A stretch of DNA of 64,000 nucleotides from Proteles cristata cristata (lineage: Eukaryota; Chordata; Mammalia; Carnivora; Hyaenidae). A program made the position numbers and the translations under genes. Every line of letters starts with the position of its first letter. The first letter of the stretch is position 1. The notes under the pieces were generated by a model that worked only from the letters and a program-made list of their open reading frames with translations, was not told the DNA's origin and searched no databases. Positions 37,061 through 47,600 of this stretch are shown here, piece by piece. The DNA is taken from assembly GCA_017311185.1 (NCBI GenBank), contig JAESUZ010003282.1, positions 124,001-188,000 of the forward strand. The letters run 5' to 3'.

Positions 37061-40000
37061 AAAGTGTGAGTTCAGATTTATTGTCTTTAAGGTAAGTGCC
37101 AAAAGATGTTTCATAATATTTAGAAAAATGTTAGAAAAATTATTGATCTATTACAAACCAAGGAAATATACTCCGTGCCAAAAAATTTAGGATTCATTTT
37201 AACATTAACATAGCTCTTTATCTACTGGGATGACATAATAGCAACTGGAATATTAAGGTTTGGGGACTTTTTGGAATAATGCTAATAGCACATTTATGTT
37301 TCTATATAAATTAGGGTGAGCTTTCATATACTGTTTCATAAACATATTCACCAACTGTGAATTTATGTGATTAAATACATAAACATAAAAGCTGTTTGAA
37401 TTTTTAAGAAGATAAAGTTTAATAAATCATTTTCTAAGAAGTGCAATCTTAGATAAGTATTTCTAATCAATATGTCTATTTATAGAGCTTGTTATACAAC
37501 CCCAAGATATGGGATTAGGTGATAAACTCTTCTGGTAATATACTTGCTCCTATTTTCTTTGTGCTGCATTGGATGAAAAAATAATCAGAATATGTACATT
37601 GATTCTTCATGTCTTACATCTTAAAATATTAAAATGTATTTATTAAAAATAGAAAAAAAGCCAAAATTACTCAATCTTCTTACAACCAATGGTTACAATA
37701 TTTGGACTGTGAAAATTATAAAACCTTAATTTTCTTAGTATCTTCATCTTACCAAATTCTTTCATATTTACTTGACCTCTCCAACCATACCATACATAAC
37801 AGTCTTCTCATTTTTCCTTTTTCCTACATTTATGCTGATATTTTTAAGAAACTGTTATTGCCCAACCCATATCTCCTTGCCCTACTATGTCAGAGTACAC
37901 TGGCCTTATTTTCCACAGAGGTGGGGGATGTGTCCACAGCGGGGTGTTAATTCCCTGGCATTTCCAGCCTGTGTAAGGGCCCCAACAGATTCCAGCTGCC
38001 AGAGAAAGTCCTCAGAAAAAGATGCAGCTCTGGCAATTGGAAGACTGGCCAGCAAGCATTGAATTAATAATGTACCCTAGGAAAAGACCTCCATCAATGA
38101 CTAAAGGGAGTAGTGCATGTATATCTGAGTTTTCTCACATTTTGAGTGTGCTAATTCTGAAGCTACTGTTTTAAATGGTTTCCTAGGAATCCCAGTGAAA
38201 TTAAGCTCTGTTTGCTTACAATGTAACTTGCTTGGGTAATTCACCCTTCATTGCCTTCCTTCCATTCCCTGTCTCACTTCCCCAAATCCCTACTGTTTCC
38301 TGAAATCACTTTCTAAAATACACTATTTGCACTTGAATCCTTAACTCAGGATCTGATTTCGGTAGAACACAAACTCAGAAAAGTTTCCCAAAGCATAGAC
38401 TGAAAAGATACTCAAGGAGAGGGAATATTTATGTTCTATAGTTAATAGGATTTATTGTAGGAGAGGCAGGAGGATGGGGACAAATGAGTTTAGGAATACT
38501 TGTGGACATCAACGATCTGTGTTTTCTCTAGTGAGCCAATCATTATCATTGAAAATAGATTATCTTATGTCCATATTACTCAGACCAAAACTTAGAATGA
38601 AAAAGAACCCCTACTGAAAGCCAATAAAGACTAGGAATTTGTTCTTCAGATTAATATCATTTTCTATCAGAGTTGCTTATGTTCCTAACTCATCAGCTAA
38701 TTAAGCAAGCAAACGCATACATGTTCTCTTATATCTTATGGTGTTAGAAAATATTGTTAAATTTGCAGTGCCAACTGCTTGGTCAATTAAAAAACTAAAA
38801 TATTTCTTTTCAGAGAATTAAAAGGTCAAATATTTCTCTTATATTTTTCAAAAAGTTAATTCAAACAGTTTATTTGTAGCCTAAAAGGTACAGCATACTA
38901 TAGTGGGAGCTGCTTTTAAAAAATTACCTCAGTTTTATTGGCTGGTAAAAAATGCAAGACAAGAAATAAAATGTCTATGTTTAATCAGAATGGTAGAGGT
39001 ATATAGTGTAAAATGGAGAAGTATACTTTTTTAAAAAACAAGAAAATACAACAGAGAATGAAGGTTCCAATGTACTCTCTGATAACCTTCATCGACCAAA
39101 TCATGATCACAGCTAACTGATCCTTCGATGTCTGAGCAGATCTTAGGATAGTCTATGTAATTCCTGGCATGCCATAGTTAAATAAATTATTGATAAGCAT
39201 GCTATCCACACTTAAAATCATACCTTCTGCTCCTAGGCCACAAGGAATGGTGGGTAATATTTAAATATTAACCCTGAAGAAGGAAATAAGAGAAGGGTCA
39301 AATAAATAAGAATACAGTGTCATGACTCTCAGTAAGCTTAAGTCTACAAGGCACTTTAACTTAGTTCACTTTCAATTTAACTTACACATGGCAATGACAG
39401 ATATTTTCTAAGACATTTTAAACATATTTTACTTATTTTTAGAGATTTGTTAACATCAGTTTCCAATTCTCAGTCTTTTCCCAAATTCAAAACTACATTA
39501 TGCTGAATACTTTGTCCAAGCTTTAATACAATATAGCTTTGACCTATTTTCATTTTTGAATTATCTTTGTCCCCTGTCTTTTACTCCCAAAATCCCAGGC
39601 CTTTTCCAATTTTTTATTTAAAAACATCCTTGCATATTTTTGGTACACTTCACAGAACACTTTGATTACACAATGTCTGGCATCAGCTTTTTCTATCTTG
39701 ACTACCACATACTTATTCCAAACCCTGGTTTTCTTTCATCACAGCTCCTTTTTGTTGTTGTTGTTGTTGTTTTAAATCCAATTTGTGTATAAACAGTCTT
39801 TATTTGGGCATAAACACTGTATCATGGTTTCTTATCACATCATATAGCAGATAAAAATTCTGGACTTTTAAAGGTTCATAGACTTTCACCAGTTACATAC
39901 TAACTTACCTGCTTTCCCTTTCTTTGAGGTCTCAGCTTTTCTTCTTCTCTGACTTGAGGCAAAGTGTTTTTCATACTCCAAACTTTTATTCCCAAACTAA

Positions 40001-40350
40001 ACGTTATTTTTTTTCTTTGTTCAGCAGACTATCATCTATCTTTCATCACTTAAAAAGCACCAGAAATCCCAATGCCTCCTAGATGTTCCTTACAATAAAG
40101 GATGCTGTGAGGAGAGTTAGAATTCTTTATTCATTCCCTCCTTTATCAGGAATTAAATTTTATTCTATTCGCTTTGGTTAGTGCCTCAGATATGCAGGTA
40201 TTCTTGGTTAGAATATCATAGAATGACAGTGAAGTTCTTTATTATGCTAGCTTTTACTAAAGGCATCTTTCAGGTTGAAGTGCTGTAGTGAAAAGTACAT
40301 GGAAGGAGCATCTTTGTTCTAGAAACGTAGCGAATATGTTCATACCTTTT
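37061..40350. other. NOVA1-proximal upstream DNA, nothing recognised
   Basis: AT-rich, no SINE or clear LINE insertion. A GTT triplet run lies at 39752-39770. Short open frames near 37.7-38.06 kb have no recognisable domain. Confidence 0.5.
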
Positions 40351-40752
40351 CACATCTTCCAATGCATCATCTCATTTGACTCATAAGACCTATGGGAAGT
40401 AGAGTTACAGTCCCTGCTTTACGTGGGAAGGAATTGATGCTCTAGTGTTCTGCAATATTCCGAGAGGATAGACTTTGAAATCAGGAAGACCTGAGTTTGA
40501 ATTATTGCAACAATGTTTATACCTGTGCAACTCTAAATTATTAACGTCTCTAAACCTAAACTGCCTCGTAAAATAGGTACAGTAGTAACTATAAGATACG
40601 CTGCATGTAAAGACCATGCATGTAAAATGACTGCTTGGCACATGGAAAGCACTTAATAAACAGCCAACGTGTTAATTCGCCCAAGACACTTTTAGAACCT
40701 GACTGCAAGGACTTGAAACCAAGATTTCGGGCTCCAGAGCCCATGTGTTTCC
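40351..40752 (-). repeat. MIR, antisense, interrupted by another MIR
   Basis: Left part 40351-40437 (AATGCATCATCTCATTTGAC ... GCTTTACGTGGGAAGGAATT) and right part 40672-40752 (GCCCAAGACACTTTTAGAAC ... CTCCAGAGCCCATGTGTTT) are consecutive parts of one reverse MIR. Confidence 0.7.
40466..40668 (+). repeat. MIR, sense, nested in the reverse MIR
   Basis: Starts GATAGACTTTGAAATCAGGA, goes through ACCTGTGCAACTCTAAATTA and ends with TGGCACATGGAAAGCACTTA plus ATAAACAGC, spanning nearly the whole MIR. Confidence 0.8.
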
Positions 40753-40794
40753 ATCATTCCTAATTCCTAGCACGCTGATTAATTAAACAACTAA

Positions 40795-40862
40795 CTTGAT
40801 AGATGACCTTGAGCAAAACACTTCACTGAATCAGTTTACTCATCTGTAAACAGAGTCTTTTC
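40795..40862 (+). repeat. MIR core fragment
   Basis: GATGACCTTGAGCAAAACAC and TCAGTTTACTCATCTGTAAA are the sense MIR core. Confidence 0.7.
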
Positions 40863-41329
40863 AGATATTCAGACTATTGCAGCTATGTTACTTTTTTTTC
40901 CCCCGTAGCGTTGTACACTTGACGTTCAGATTCCTTATATATCCAAGATCTGTATAATCATAAGCTGTGCACATTGCAATGAGTTTCATTCCTATAGTCA
41001 TACTTAGTTCAATAATCAGTTTTGTGTACACTCAGCTGTTGCCTGTCTTTAGTCCGCGTATCAGCGCCTCGTGAAGGGAAGACCCATACCTAGCTTTTAA
41101 CAATTTATATCCTGGCTTGCTCCCAAAAGGATTAAAGGCAGCGAGCGACACTCTAAGTTCCCTAACGATGTTACACAGTGCGACTAATAAATACTCTCTT
41201 GATGAAATCACCCCGTAGAAAACCGCCGATTACTTGAGATGCTGTCTTTTACCTAACTCTTAAAAATAAAAACTATTGTACCTAGCTAGAAGTCCTGGAA
41301 GCATATAGTTAAGGTTCTTTCTTCAGCCT
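40863..41329. other. Promoter-proximal single-copy DNA
   Basis: Composition rises from AT-rich toward the CpG island; scattered CpGs start at about 41055. No gene is seen. Confidence 0.55.
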
Positions 41330-41639
41330 TGACGCTGTCTCACCCGTTGTCAACGGTCACTCGAATGCCCTTCTCAGACTAGCCAAAATTGTCGCGGCTC
41401 CAGCCCCGGCTGGACCGAGATCCCACCCCGCCCCTTCGTTCCCTCTCGTACCCAAGTTTCCTGATTGGGAAGGGGCCTGAAGAGCCTTTCTCACATCCCC
41501 ATTTTATTGGCTGGCACGGCTGTCAGTAATCTCTGCTTCCCGCCTTCTAGCCTAGCGGGTTTCTTGGACCCCTTGGTTTCTGCGACAAGCCGCTTACGTT
41601 TGCCTGAGCCGTGTTGCCGGGGACCCGCGACCTTTCACC

Positions 41640-42600
41640 CCTCCCTTCCCACAGGAGCGCCCCAGCCCCCGTGCTCTCCCCCGCCGCCGGCGCGCGCCCC
41701 CGCTCACGCGCACACACGCACGCGCATACACACTCAGCCCCCCCCCGCGGCCCCCCCCGCCTCCGGCGGGGCCCCCTCCGCCCCCGCAGGCTGAGGCATC
41801 AGCGCTGGGAGGCGGCAGCGGCGGCGGCGGCGCTGCTGAGAGGCAGAGACCGGAGCGCGAAGTGTGTGGGAGTCTACGAACTCAACCCCTCTCTACCCTC
41901 CCCTCGCAGCCATCCCCCTCCTTCCCGCCAGCCCCCCACAAGCGGGAGAAATAATGAGCGAGACCGGGCGGCAGCAGCAGCATCGCCGAGCAGCCCAGGC
42001 AACGGCAGAACCGCTCCGGCAGCGGCGGCGGCGGCAGCACCAGCAGCGGGAGCGAGCGCAGCGCTAGCGCGGCGCGGGGACCGCCGCGCTCCTTCCCGGC
42101 TCCTGCCCTCCTCCGCCGCTCGCTCCTCTCCGCATCCACCTCCTTCCCCTCCTCCTGCTCATTCACTCTTTCCCTCGCTCTCCCCTCCTCCTCGGCTTCT
42201 CCCCGCGCCCCGCCAGCCCTCGCGCTCTCCCTCTCCCTCTGCCCGTCCTCCCCGCTCCCCTCCTCCCGCTCATTCACTCGCCCCTCTCCCTTCACTCTCT
42301 CCCCCTCTCTCCTTTCTTCTCCTTCTTTCACCCTCGTCTCTCACACCCCCTCCATTCCCCTGTCTCCTTTCTGACACTGCACTGCAGCTGCTCCTCAGCC
42401 CTGCCCCCTCCCCAGTGAGAACAAACCAGCAACATTGCTTTTTTTTCCTTAAGAGATTTCTATTGATCCGATTAAAAAAAAAAAAAACCTTAAGAAACCC
42501 CAAACGCAAAAAAAAAAAAAAGAAAGAAAGAAAGAAAAGAAAAAAAAGCCAAAACAAAAGGGAGAACCTTCTCCCCGTAGCAGCGGCAGGAACTGCAAAC
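41640..42600 (+). other. NOVA1: NOVA1 5' untranslated leader (approximate extent)
   Basis: Sequence between the core promoter and the start ATG; the left limit is approximate because the start site is unknown. It has three parts: a GC-rich part with short GGC/CAG-type triplet runs (around 41808-41836 and 42013-42048), a nearly pure pyrimidine part (about 42100-42415), and an A-rich part with homopolymer runs and GAAA repeats (about 42474-42550). There is one upstream ATG (41954). I see no other ATG from about 41640 to the start codon. Confidence 0.65.
41954..42067 (+). other. Upstream ORF in NOVA1 leader (37 codons)
   Basis: ATG with A at -3 (moderate context), 37 codons rich in Gln, Arg and Ala, stop TAG at 42065-42067. 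It lies in a different frame from NOVA1 and ends 533 bp before the main start, so ribosomes could reinitiate. The peptide looks low-complexity (from GGC/CAG-like triplets) and I assign it no function. If it lies within the transcript, it may reduce NOVA1 translation. Confidence 0.5.
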
Positions 42601-42736
42601 ATGATGGCGGCAGCTCCCATCCAGCAGAACGGGACCCACACTGGGGTTCCCATAGACCTGGACCCGCCGGACTCGCGGAAAAGGCCGCTGGAAGCCCCCC
42701 CTGAAGCCGGCAGCACCAAGAGGACCAATACGGGCG
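42601..42736 (+). CDS. NOVA1: NOVA1 exon 1, coding part (N-terminus)
   Basis: First coding exon of NOVA1, a nuclear RNA-binding protein of neurons that binds clustered YCAY motifs through three KH domains and controls alternative splicing. The 45 codons read MMAAAPIQQNGTHTG at the start and end in TKRTNTG, matching the known vertebrate N-terminus. Two basic clusters (RKRP near residue 26 and TKR near 39-41) form the bipartite nuclear localisation signal known for this family. Two ATGs lie in tandem at 42601 and 42604. The first has A at -3; the second has A at -3 and G at +4, so either could start translation. The exon ends after one base of codon 46 (phase 1), followed by the donor GTGGGT at 42737. 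The reading frame stays open both upstream and into the intron, but family knowledge and the donor fix these limits. The C-terminal part of the protein is outside the window. Confidence 0.96.
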
Positions 42737-44478
42737 GTGGGTATCGCTTCCACCTCCCCGCTGGCCCCATCCCCCGCCGCCCGCCCCTGCCTCCCTCCCT
42801 CCCTCCCGCCGGCCTCCCTCCCTCCCGCGGCCCGGACACCTCCAGCCCGAACCCGGCGGCTCCCGCGCCCCTGCCCCGCGCCCCCTCCCCTGCACCTGCC
42901 CCGCACCTCGCCGTCCCGGACACATTTCCATTTCTCTGTTTATCATTCATCAAAATGGCGACCGGTTTTTCGGAATAGACCTATCTTTCCATTTAATCGG
43001 TCTAAGGACTGACATTTAAATATCCTAGACCTGGGCAAGGGGGTCCGTTAAAGAGGAGGAGGATGACCCCCGAGTGAGGTGATGGCCGCCTGAAGATGCG
43101 CGCTGCATTTAACAGTCTGATAAAATAAATAAATAAATGGCACTTGGGTAGCGGATAGCAAATGACTGGGGCACCGGAGAGTTTTTCCCTCTCATCCCCT
43201 TGCTTTGGGCCACAAGTAGTATGCAAAATCTTGATGAGTGCATGCTCTTACCGCACTTATACTGTCGTTGCAAATATCTCATTGATTTGTCTTCAGAGGT
43301 GTGCATACGAGGGTGGGGGTGTCTGGTACTGTGACTTGTTAGTTTAACATCCTGCGCTTCCTGGAAAGATGAGTTATAACGGGACCGGTATCGCTTCTTC
43401 ATTTGCACTGGAGTCATCTTAACAATGCACCCAATGCATCGAGGCAGAGGTGAATTTATCTACAGCATGTACATTAGAGACGGATGGGGGTCTTGCGAAT
43501 GGCACACCCGCAAAATTTAGAACGTTTATTCACATAAGGAAGCTGGATTTACCGGGGTGTTTCCGGTTGAAGACTTGATCAGTTTGTCAGAAATTAAAGT
43601 TTATGGAGTTGGCTTTATTTTCTACATTTCATTTCACTCTTTATTGGTTCATCCACTTCCTCTGTTTTAAAAGCTGTGGCTATTTTGGAGAAGTAACATA
43701 ATCTGTTTGGTCACTTTTAACTGTATTTGATATAAATGACTCCTAAGCTTTTTAGTATTGGCAGAATTCTTCTTAAGGTCCTTTAATTAATGAGCTTAAA
43801 CGAGATCATGGTAGACTAAGAAGTGCTAAAGAAATACACCAGGATTAGTTAGATTTGCCAGTTCACATCACTTTGAGTTATTTCCTGGCAGTTATTGCAG
43901 GCTTGGAATACACCCTACAGTTTGGGTGGATTATTTGGTAGGAGAAATGTTTGTTTTGCATACTTTAAGTAGGATATAGGCAATGGCTAATTGTAGTCCT
44001 TAGGTGTTTGCTAATGTCAAACAAATATAGCTCATCACTATTTACAGTCCTTTTACTTACTTATATTGCAATATGGTAAGTGAAGGTTTGTCATCATATA
44101 AATCTCTGAAGTTTTGTTGAAGGGTCAGTTCATTTCATTTTACCATAGTAACCACAGATGGAATTGGAAGACTTCCATGTTTGGAATAACAACTGGAATT
44201 TAGTCATCAGTTTCTACAGTGCTGCAAAATAATAGAACATGTTTAGATTTTAATTCCAAGTTTAAAAGTATAAATCCTACAAAATGGGAAACATTTTGTA
44301 CCTATTTATTTTTCAGTGTAATTGGCTTATTTTTGTTCTTAAAAAAAATATTAACCCCCTGTTTCCTGCAGCTGTATGTCCAATGTTTTAATTGCTGTTT
44401 TTCCCTCTTGAGGGTGGAGAGGGGATACAGAGTTTAAAATTATCATGTTAACCAAGTATATTTCTTTGCATTTTTCAG
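42737..44478 (+). other. NOVA1: NOVA1 intron 1
   Basis: A 1,742-bp GT-AG intron. Its first 220 bp are the C-rich tail of the CpG island (tandem CCCTCC-like runs); the rest becomes AT-rich single-copy sequence. No SINE or LINE insertions are recognised, and no further exon is evident. The acceptor tract before exon 2 is strong. Confidence 0.9.
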
Positions 44479-44622
44479 AAGACGGCCAGTATTTTCTAAA
44501 GGTTCTCATACCTAGTTATGCTGCTGGATCTATAATTGGGAAGGGAGGACAGACAATTGTTCAGTTGCAAAAAGAAACTGGAGCCACCATCAAGCTGTCT
44601 AAGTCCAAAGATTTTTACCCAG
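44479..44622 (+). CDS. NOVA1: NOVA1 exon 2 (first half of KH domain 1)
   Basis: Second coding exon, 144 bp, phase 1 at both ends. It is preceded by a pyrimidine-rich acceptor (TTTCTTTGCATTTTTCAG) and followed by the donor GTAGGT at 44623. Joined to exon 1 it continues [20 protein letters not shown] without a break. The translated segment (about residues 46-93) is the beginning of KH1: the hydrophobic first strand (FLKVLIP), helix residues AAGSIIG, the RNA-gripping GxxG loop as GKGG at about 66-69, then [24 protein letters not shown]. The last base starts a Gly codon to be completed by exon 3. I did not find the expected next exon (starting TTERVCLIQ) in the remaining 19.4 kb, so it must lie beyond the right edge. 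The exon is intact, with no frameshift or lost key residue. Confidence 0.97.
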
Positions 44623-47600
44623 GTAGGTGCAATGGTGAAGAGATTGTTTGATAAATCCCCAAGGAAAGAAAGAGAAGATCTACGTGTGTTGTATGTTGTA
44701 TTGAAAGAAATTCTTAATAGTTTGACTTTATTTATATGTTGTATTTGTGGAAAATTTTAAAGAATATTTCCACTCTTATGTTTTGTTTCTATAATCGATA
44801 TACTGTGTCTGTGATTTAAAACAATTACGAGGTAACATCTTTTGGGGATTTCTAAATACTTTTTTCTAATTAGGAAAAAACTCTAAAATTTAAAGATAGA
44901 AACATGGACAGCTGGCATCAGGAAATAGGGTTCTTTTGAAGTTTTCAGACATCATTGTAATGACAATTAGTCTAGAGTGAATTCAGAAGAGGGGGTAGGA
45001 AGGCTTCTTAAAGAATGGACCATTTACTTCTAAATCCATTATGTACCTCTTTCTGCTTCACTGCTTTGTTTGTTGGCTCTGGATTGAAGTAAAGAGGACA
45101 AGTGCTGCCTCTTCAGATTTTTAAAATACTGCGTTTTTAATGTAATTGTGACAAGGAAATATATTATTACATAAGAAGTAAAGTAATACTTCAAAATTTG
45201 TGTTATGAAGAGTTGTATTGGTTGAAAATATGTTAACAGTGTGTGGTACTGTAACCTACTGGAAAATGGCAAGTTTCCTAGGTGGCATAATTTTTTTTCG
45301 TACTTTTCAGTGTGTGTCTTTTATTTCAAGTGTTATACAGTTCTCTGTGTTTTATCTTTTTCTTTTTATCATTTTGCCACTCAGTATATGGATTTTACGT
45401 GTAATTGGATGATCTGCATAATGGAATAGTATATCTCTTAGATAAAATGTTAACTGAATTTCTTTTACTCAGGTGTACCTTCTGCCATTTTTTTTTTTTG
45501 GTTATTTTGTTTTCATGGCCATAAAAAATACTTATTCAGTGCTGGGGGGACTGATACTGCTTTTCCCCCCCCTTCCTCCTGGAAAAGAAAAGCTCATTTG
45601 CTTTCAGTGATCTAATTTCAGTAGAGTTTTTTAATAGAGCATTTCTTTTTCATAGCCAATTGATTGGTGGGAGAAAATGGACCATTATGTTAGATAAGAA
45701 GGTTTTAGAATGGTTGAAAAAAGCACTTAGTTATATAAATTAAATGTATATTTGGTAAATACCACAAATATTAAACTAAAATGTAATCTCTTAGATATGC
45801 TGTCCTTTGAAAGTTTGTTCCTGTGAGTGTAGTTTTGTAGATGGCTTTCCTTGTTTCTGAAACTTTCCTTATGCATTAAGAAAGTTTACTAACATATTCA
45901 CATTCGTATGTTTAAAAGGTATATTATGATGAAAAAAATCAATGTGGAATTGTGAAAACCTTAGTACAAATAAAAGCATTCAAAAGAGCTTGATTACAGA
46001 ATTAATAACGTGATAGTTCTAGGAAAAGAGCTGCAGTGGTAAATTAAATTCACTGTCAATAGATGAAAATGAAATAGCTATTTTGCATTATACATGAGGT
46101 GGTATCAGATGTGCAGGGATGTTACAGAAAATTGGTGTTTATCAAGGATATTCCAAATAGTAAATTAAATGCCTTTTCATTTGAATATAGTTTATTTTCA
46201 GTGGGCTTGAAAGGGTGTACCTAAAAGCTCTTTTGTTTTTAGTCCACTTAGTTATACATTTTTTCCTATTACATTGAAATTGCTTATTTTATTTATAGTT
46301 TTGAAGCACGTTATTCATATAGAGCAAGAATATTCGTTGGAAAAAGTGGAAAACTGGAATGCGTTGAACAAAATTTTGTGTGTGTAGTGACGTAACCTGA
46401 TCAAATGTGATTTGAAATGTCTGGATAAAAGAAGGCTTATACTCTGCCTGTAACAGGTGGAAACCAAGCACACGCTGTGGAATCAATTTTAAGGATAAAG
46501 TAAAGCCTTATAATTAATAAGAAGTTGTATTAATTCTGAACACTTTAAATAAGATATTGTTGGGTTATTACCTGTTCAGACAGATACATCTCTCTTTTCT
46601 GACCGACTTCAATTTTAATAGCCTTTCTGTTCACATTTGACCACAAGCCTGTGGAATTATCTAAGGTCCTGGTATTCTTCAACATAACAGCCACTGAGCT
46701 ACTTACAACTTCTCGCACTCAGATGTATTTAAGGATTACTTACCTGCTCATCTCAGATGAACTAAATTATAAAACTGTGATTTCTTTTCGCCGAGTTCTT
46801 GTAGGATTATGCAGTAATTTGGGAGCCCATTTTTGTGTCTCATATATGTATTTATGACTCATACTCTATTAGAATGAATATGCCTGATGTTTATTTCATG
46901 AAGAATATATCTATTTCTTGTTTGGTAAGACAGTATATTTGGAGAAAAGTGTACTTTAGTGGTATAATCTAATGGATTCTCTCAAATTACCCAAGTTTTG
47001 AAACAGAATGTAATTGTGTTCGGAAGGTTTAGTTAAAATACTGGTATGTTTAAGACAGACTTTCTTTAGGATGTGTAAGCCAGTATACAGACACACTTTA
47101 GGGATATTTTAACAAATTTCAACTGAAATGTATGTCCATTGTTTTTACTATAGCCAGTATAATATACTCATATTTATCATATTTGTGAGGTTTTTTGTTG
47201 TTTTTTTGTTTTTTGCTCAGCTTGTATCTCTAAAATATCTTAAGCAACCTTGCCCTTCTGAGTAATTTTTAGTATTTATGGTTGAACTCAAGAAAACATT
47301 TTTTGCACATTAATTGGTGTGATTTAGAATTTGTAGAACTGTATATTACATTGTGTATTTCAGCATGTCATAGTAAACAAAATAATTTGGGAAAATTGTA
47401 TGATGAGGATTGTAAAATGAATTTTTTAAGTTACTGTAATCAAAAAGAAAAGATCTATGAGTAAATATACTTTTGCTATGTAATTCATCTTTTTGGAAAT
47501 CTAAATCTTACAGAATACTACTTATTGCCTGTGGTTTATGAATATATCTTTTTTTCCGACTTGATTAAAGCAGCCTATTTATTTATATATCTTTTCTATA

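Larger units (their letters stand above)
41330..42960 (+). promoter_or_regulatory. NOVA1: CpG-island promoter of NOVA1
   Basis: This is the only strongly GC- and CpG-rich stretch in an otherwise AT-rich window, and it ends just after exon 1. Promoter-type sites visible: a GC box (CCCCGCCCC, 41427-41435) and two inverted CCAAT boxes (ATTGG at 41464-41468 and 41506-41510). I see no convincing TATA box, so initiation is probably dispersed. The exact start sites cannot be read from sequence. Divergent transcription to the left is plausible for such an island but nothing in the sequence proves it. Confidence 0.85.

Noticed and set aside
37702..38062. Overlapping 82- and 96-codon frames upstream of NOVA1
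   Set aside because: No known domain or promoter context; they overlap in different frames, as expected by chance.
41882..42953. Long minus-strand open frames (up to 227 codons) across the CpG island
   Set aside because: They mirror the GC-, CT- and A-rich leader and NOVA1 exon 1; the peptides are low-complexity Gly/Arg/Glu or Phe-rich with no domain.
42737..42978. Reading-through of the NOVA1 frame past exon 1
   Set aside because: The open frame continues into intron 1 as Pro-rich text, but the GTGGGT donor and the perfect join to exon 2 show it is intron.
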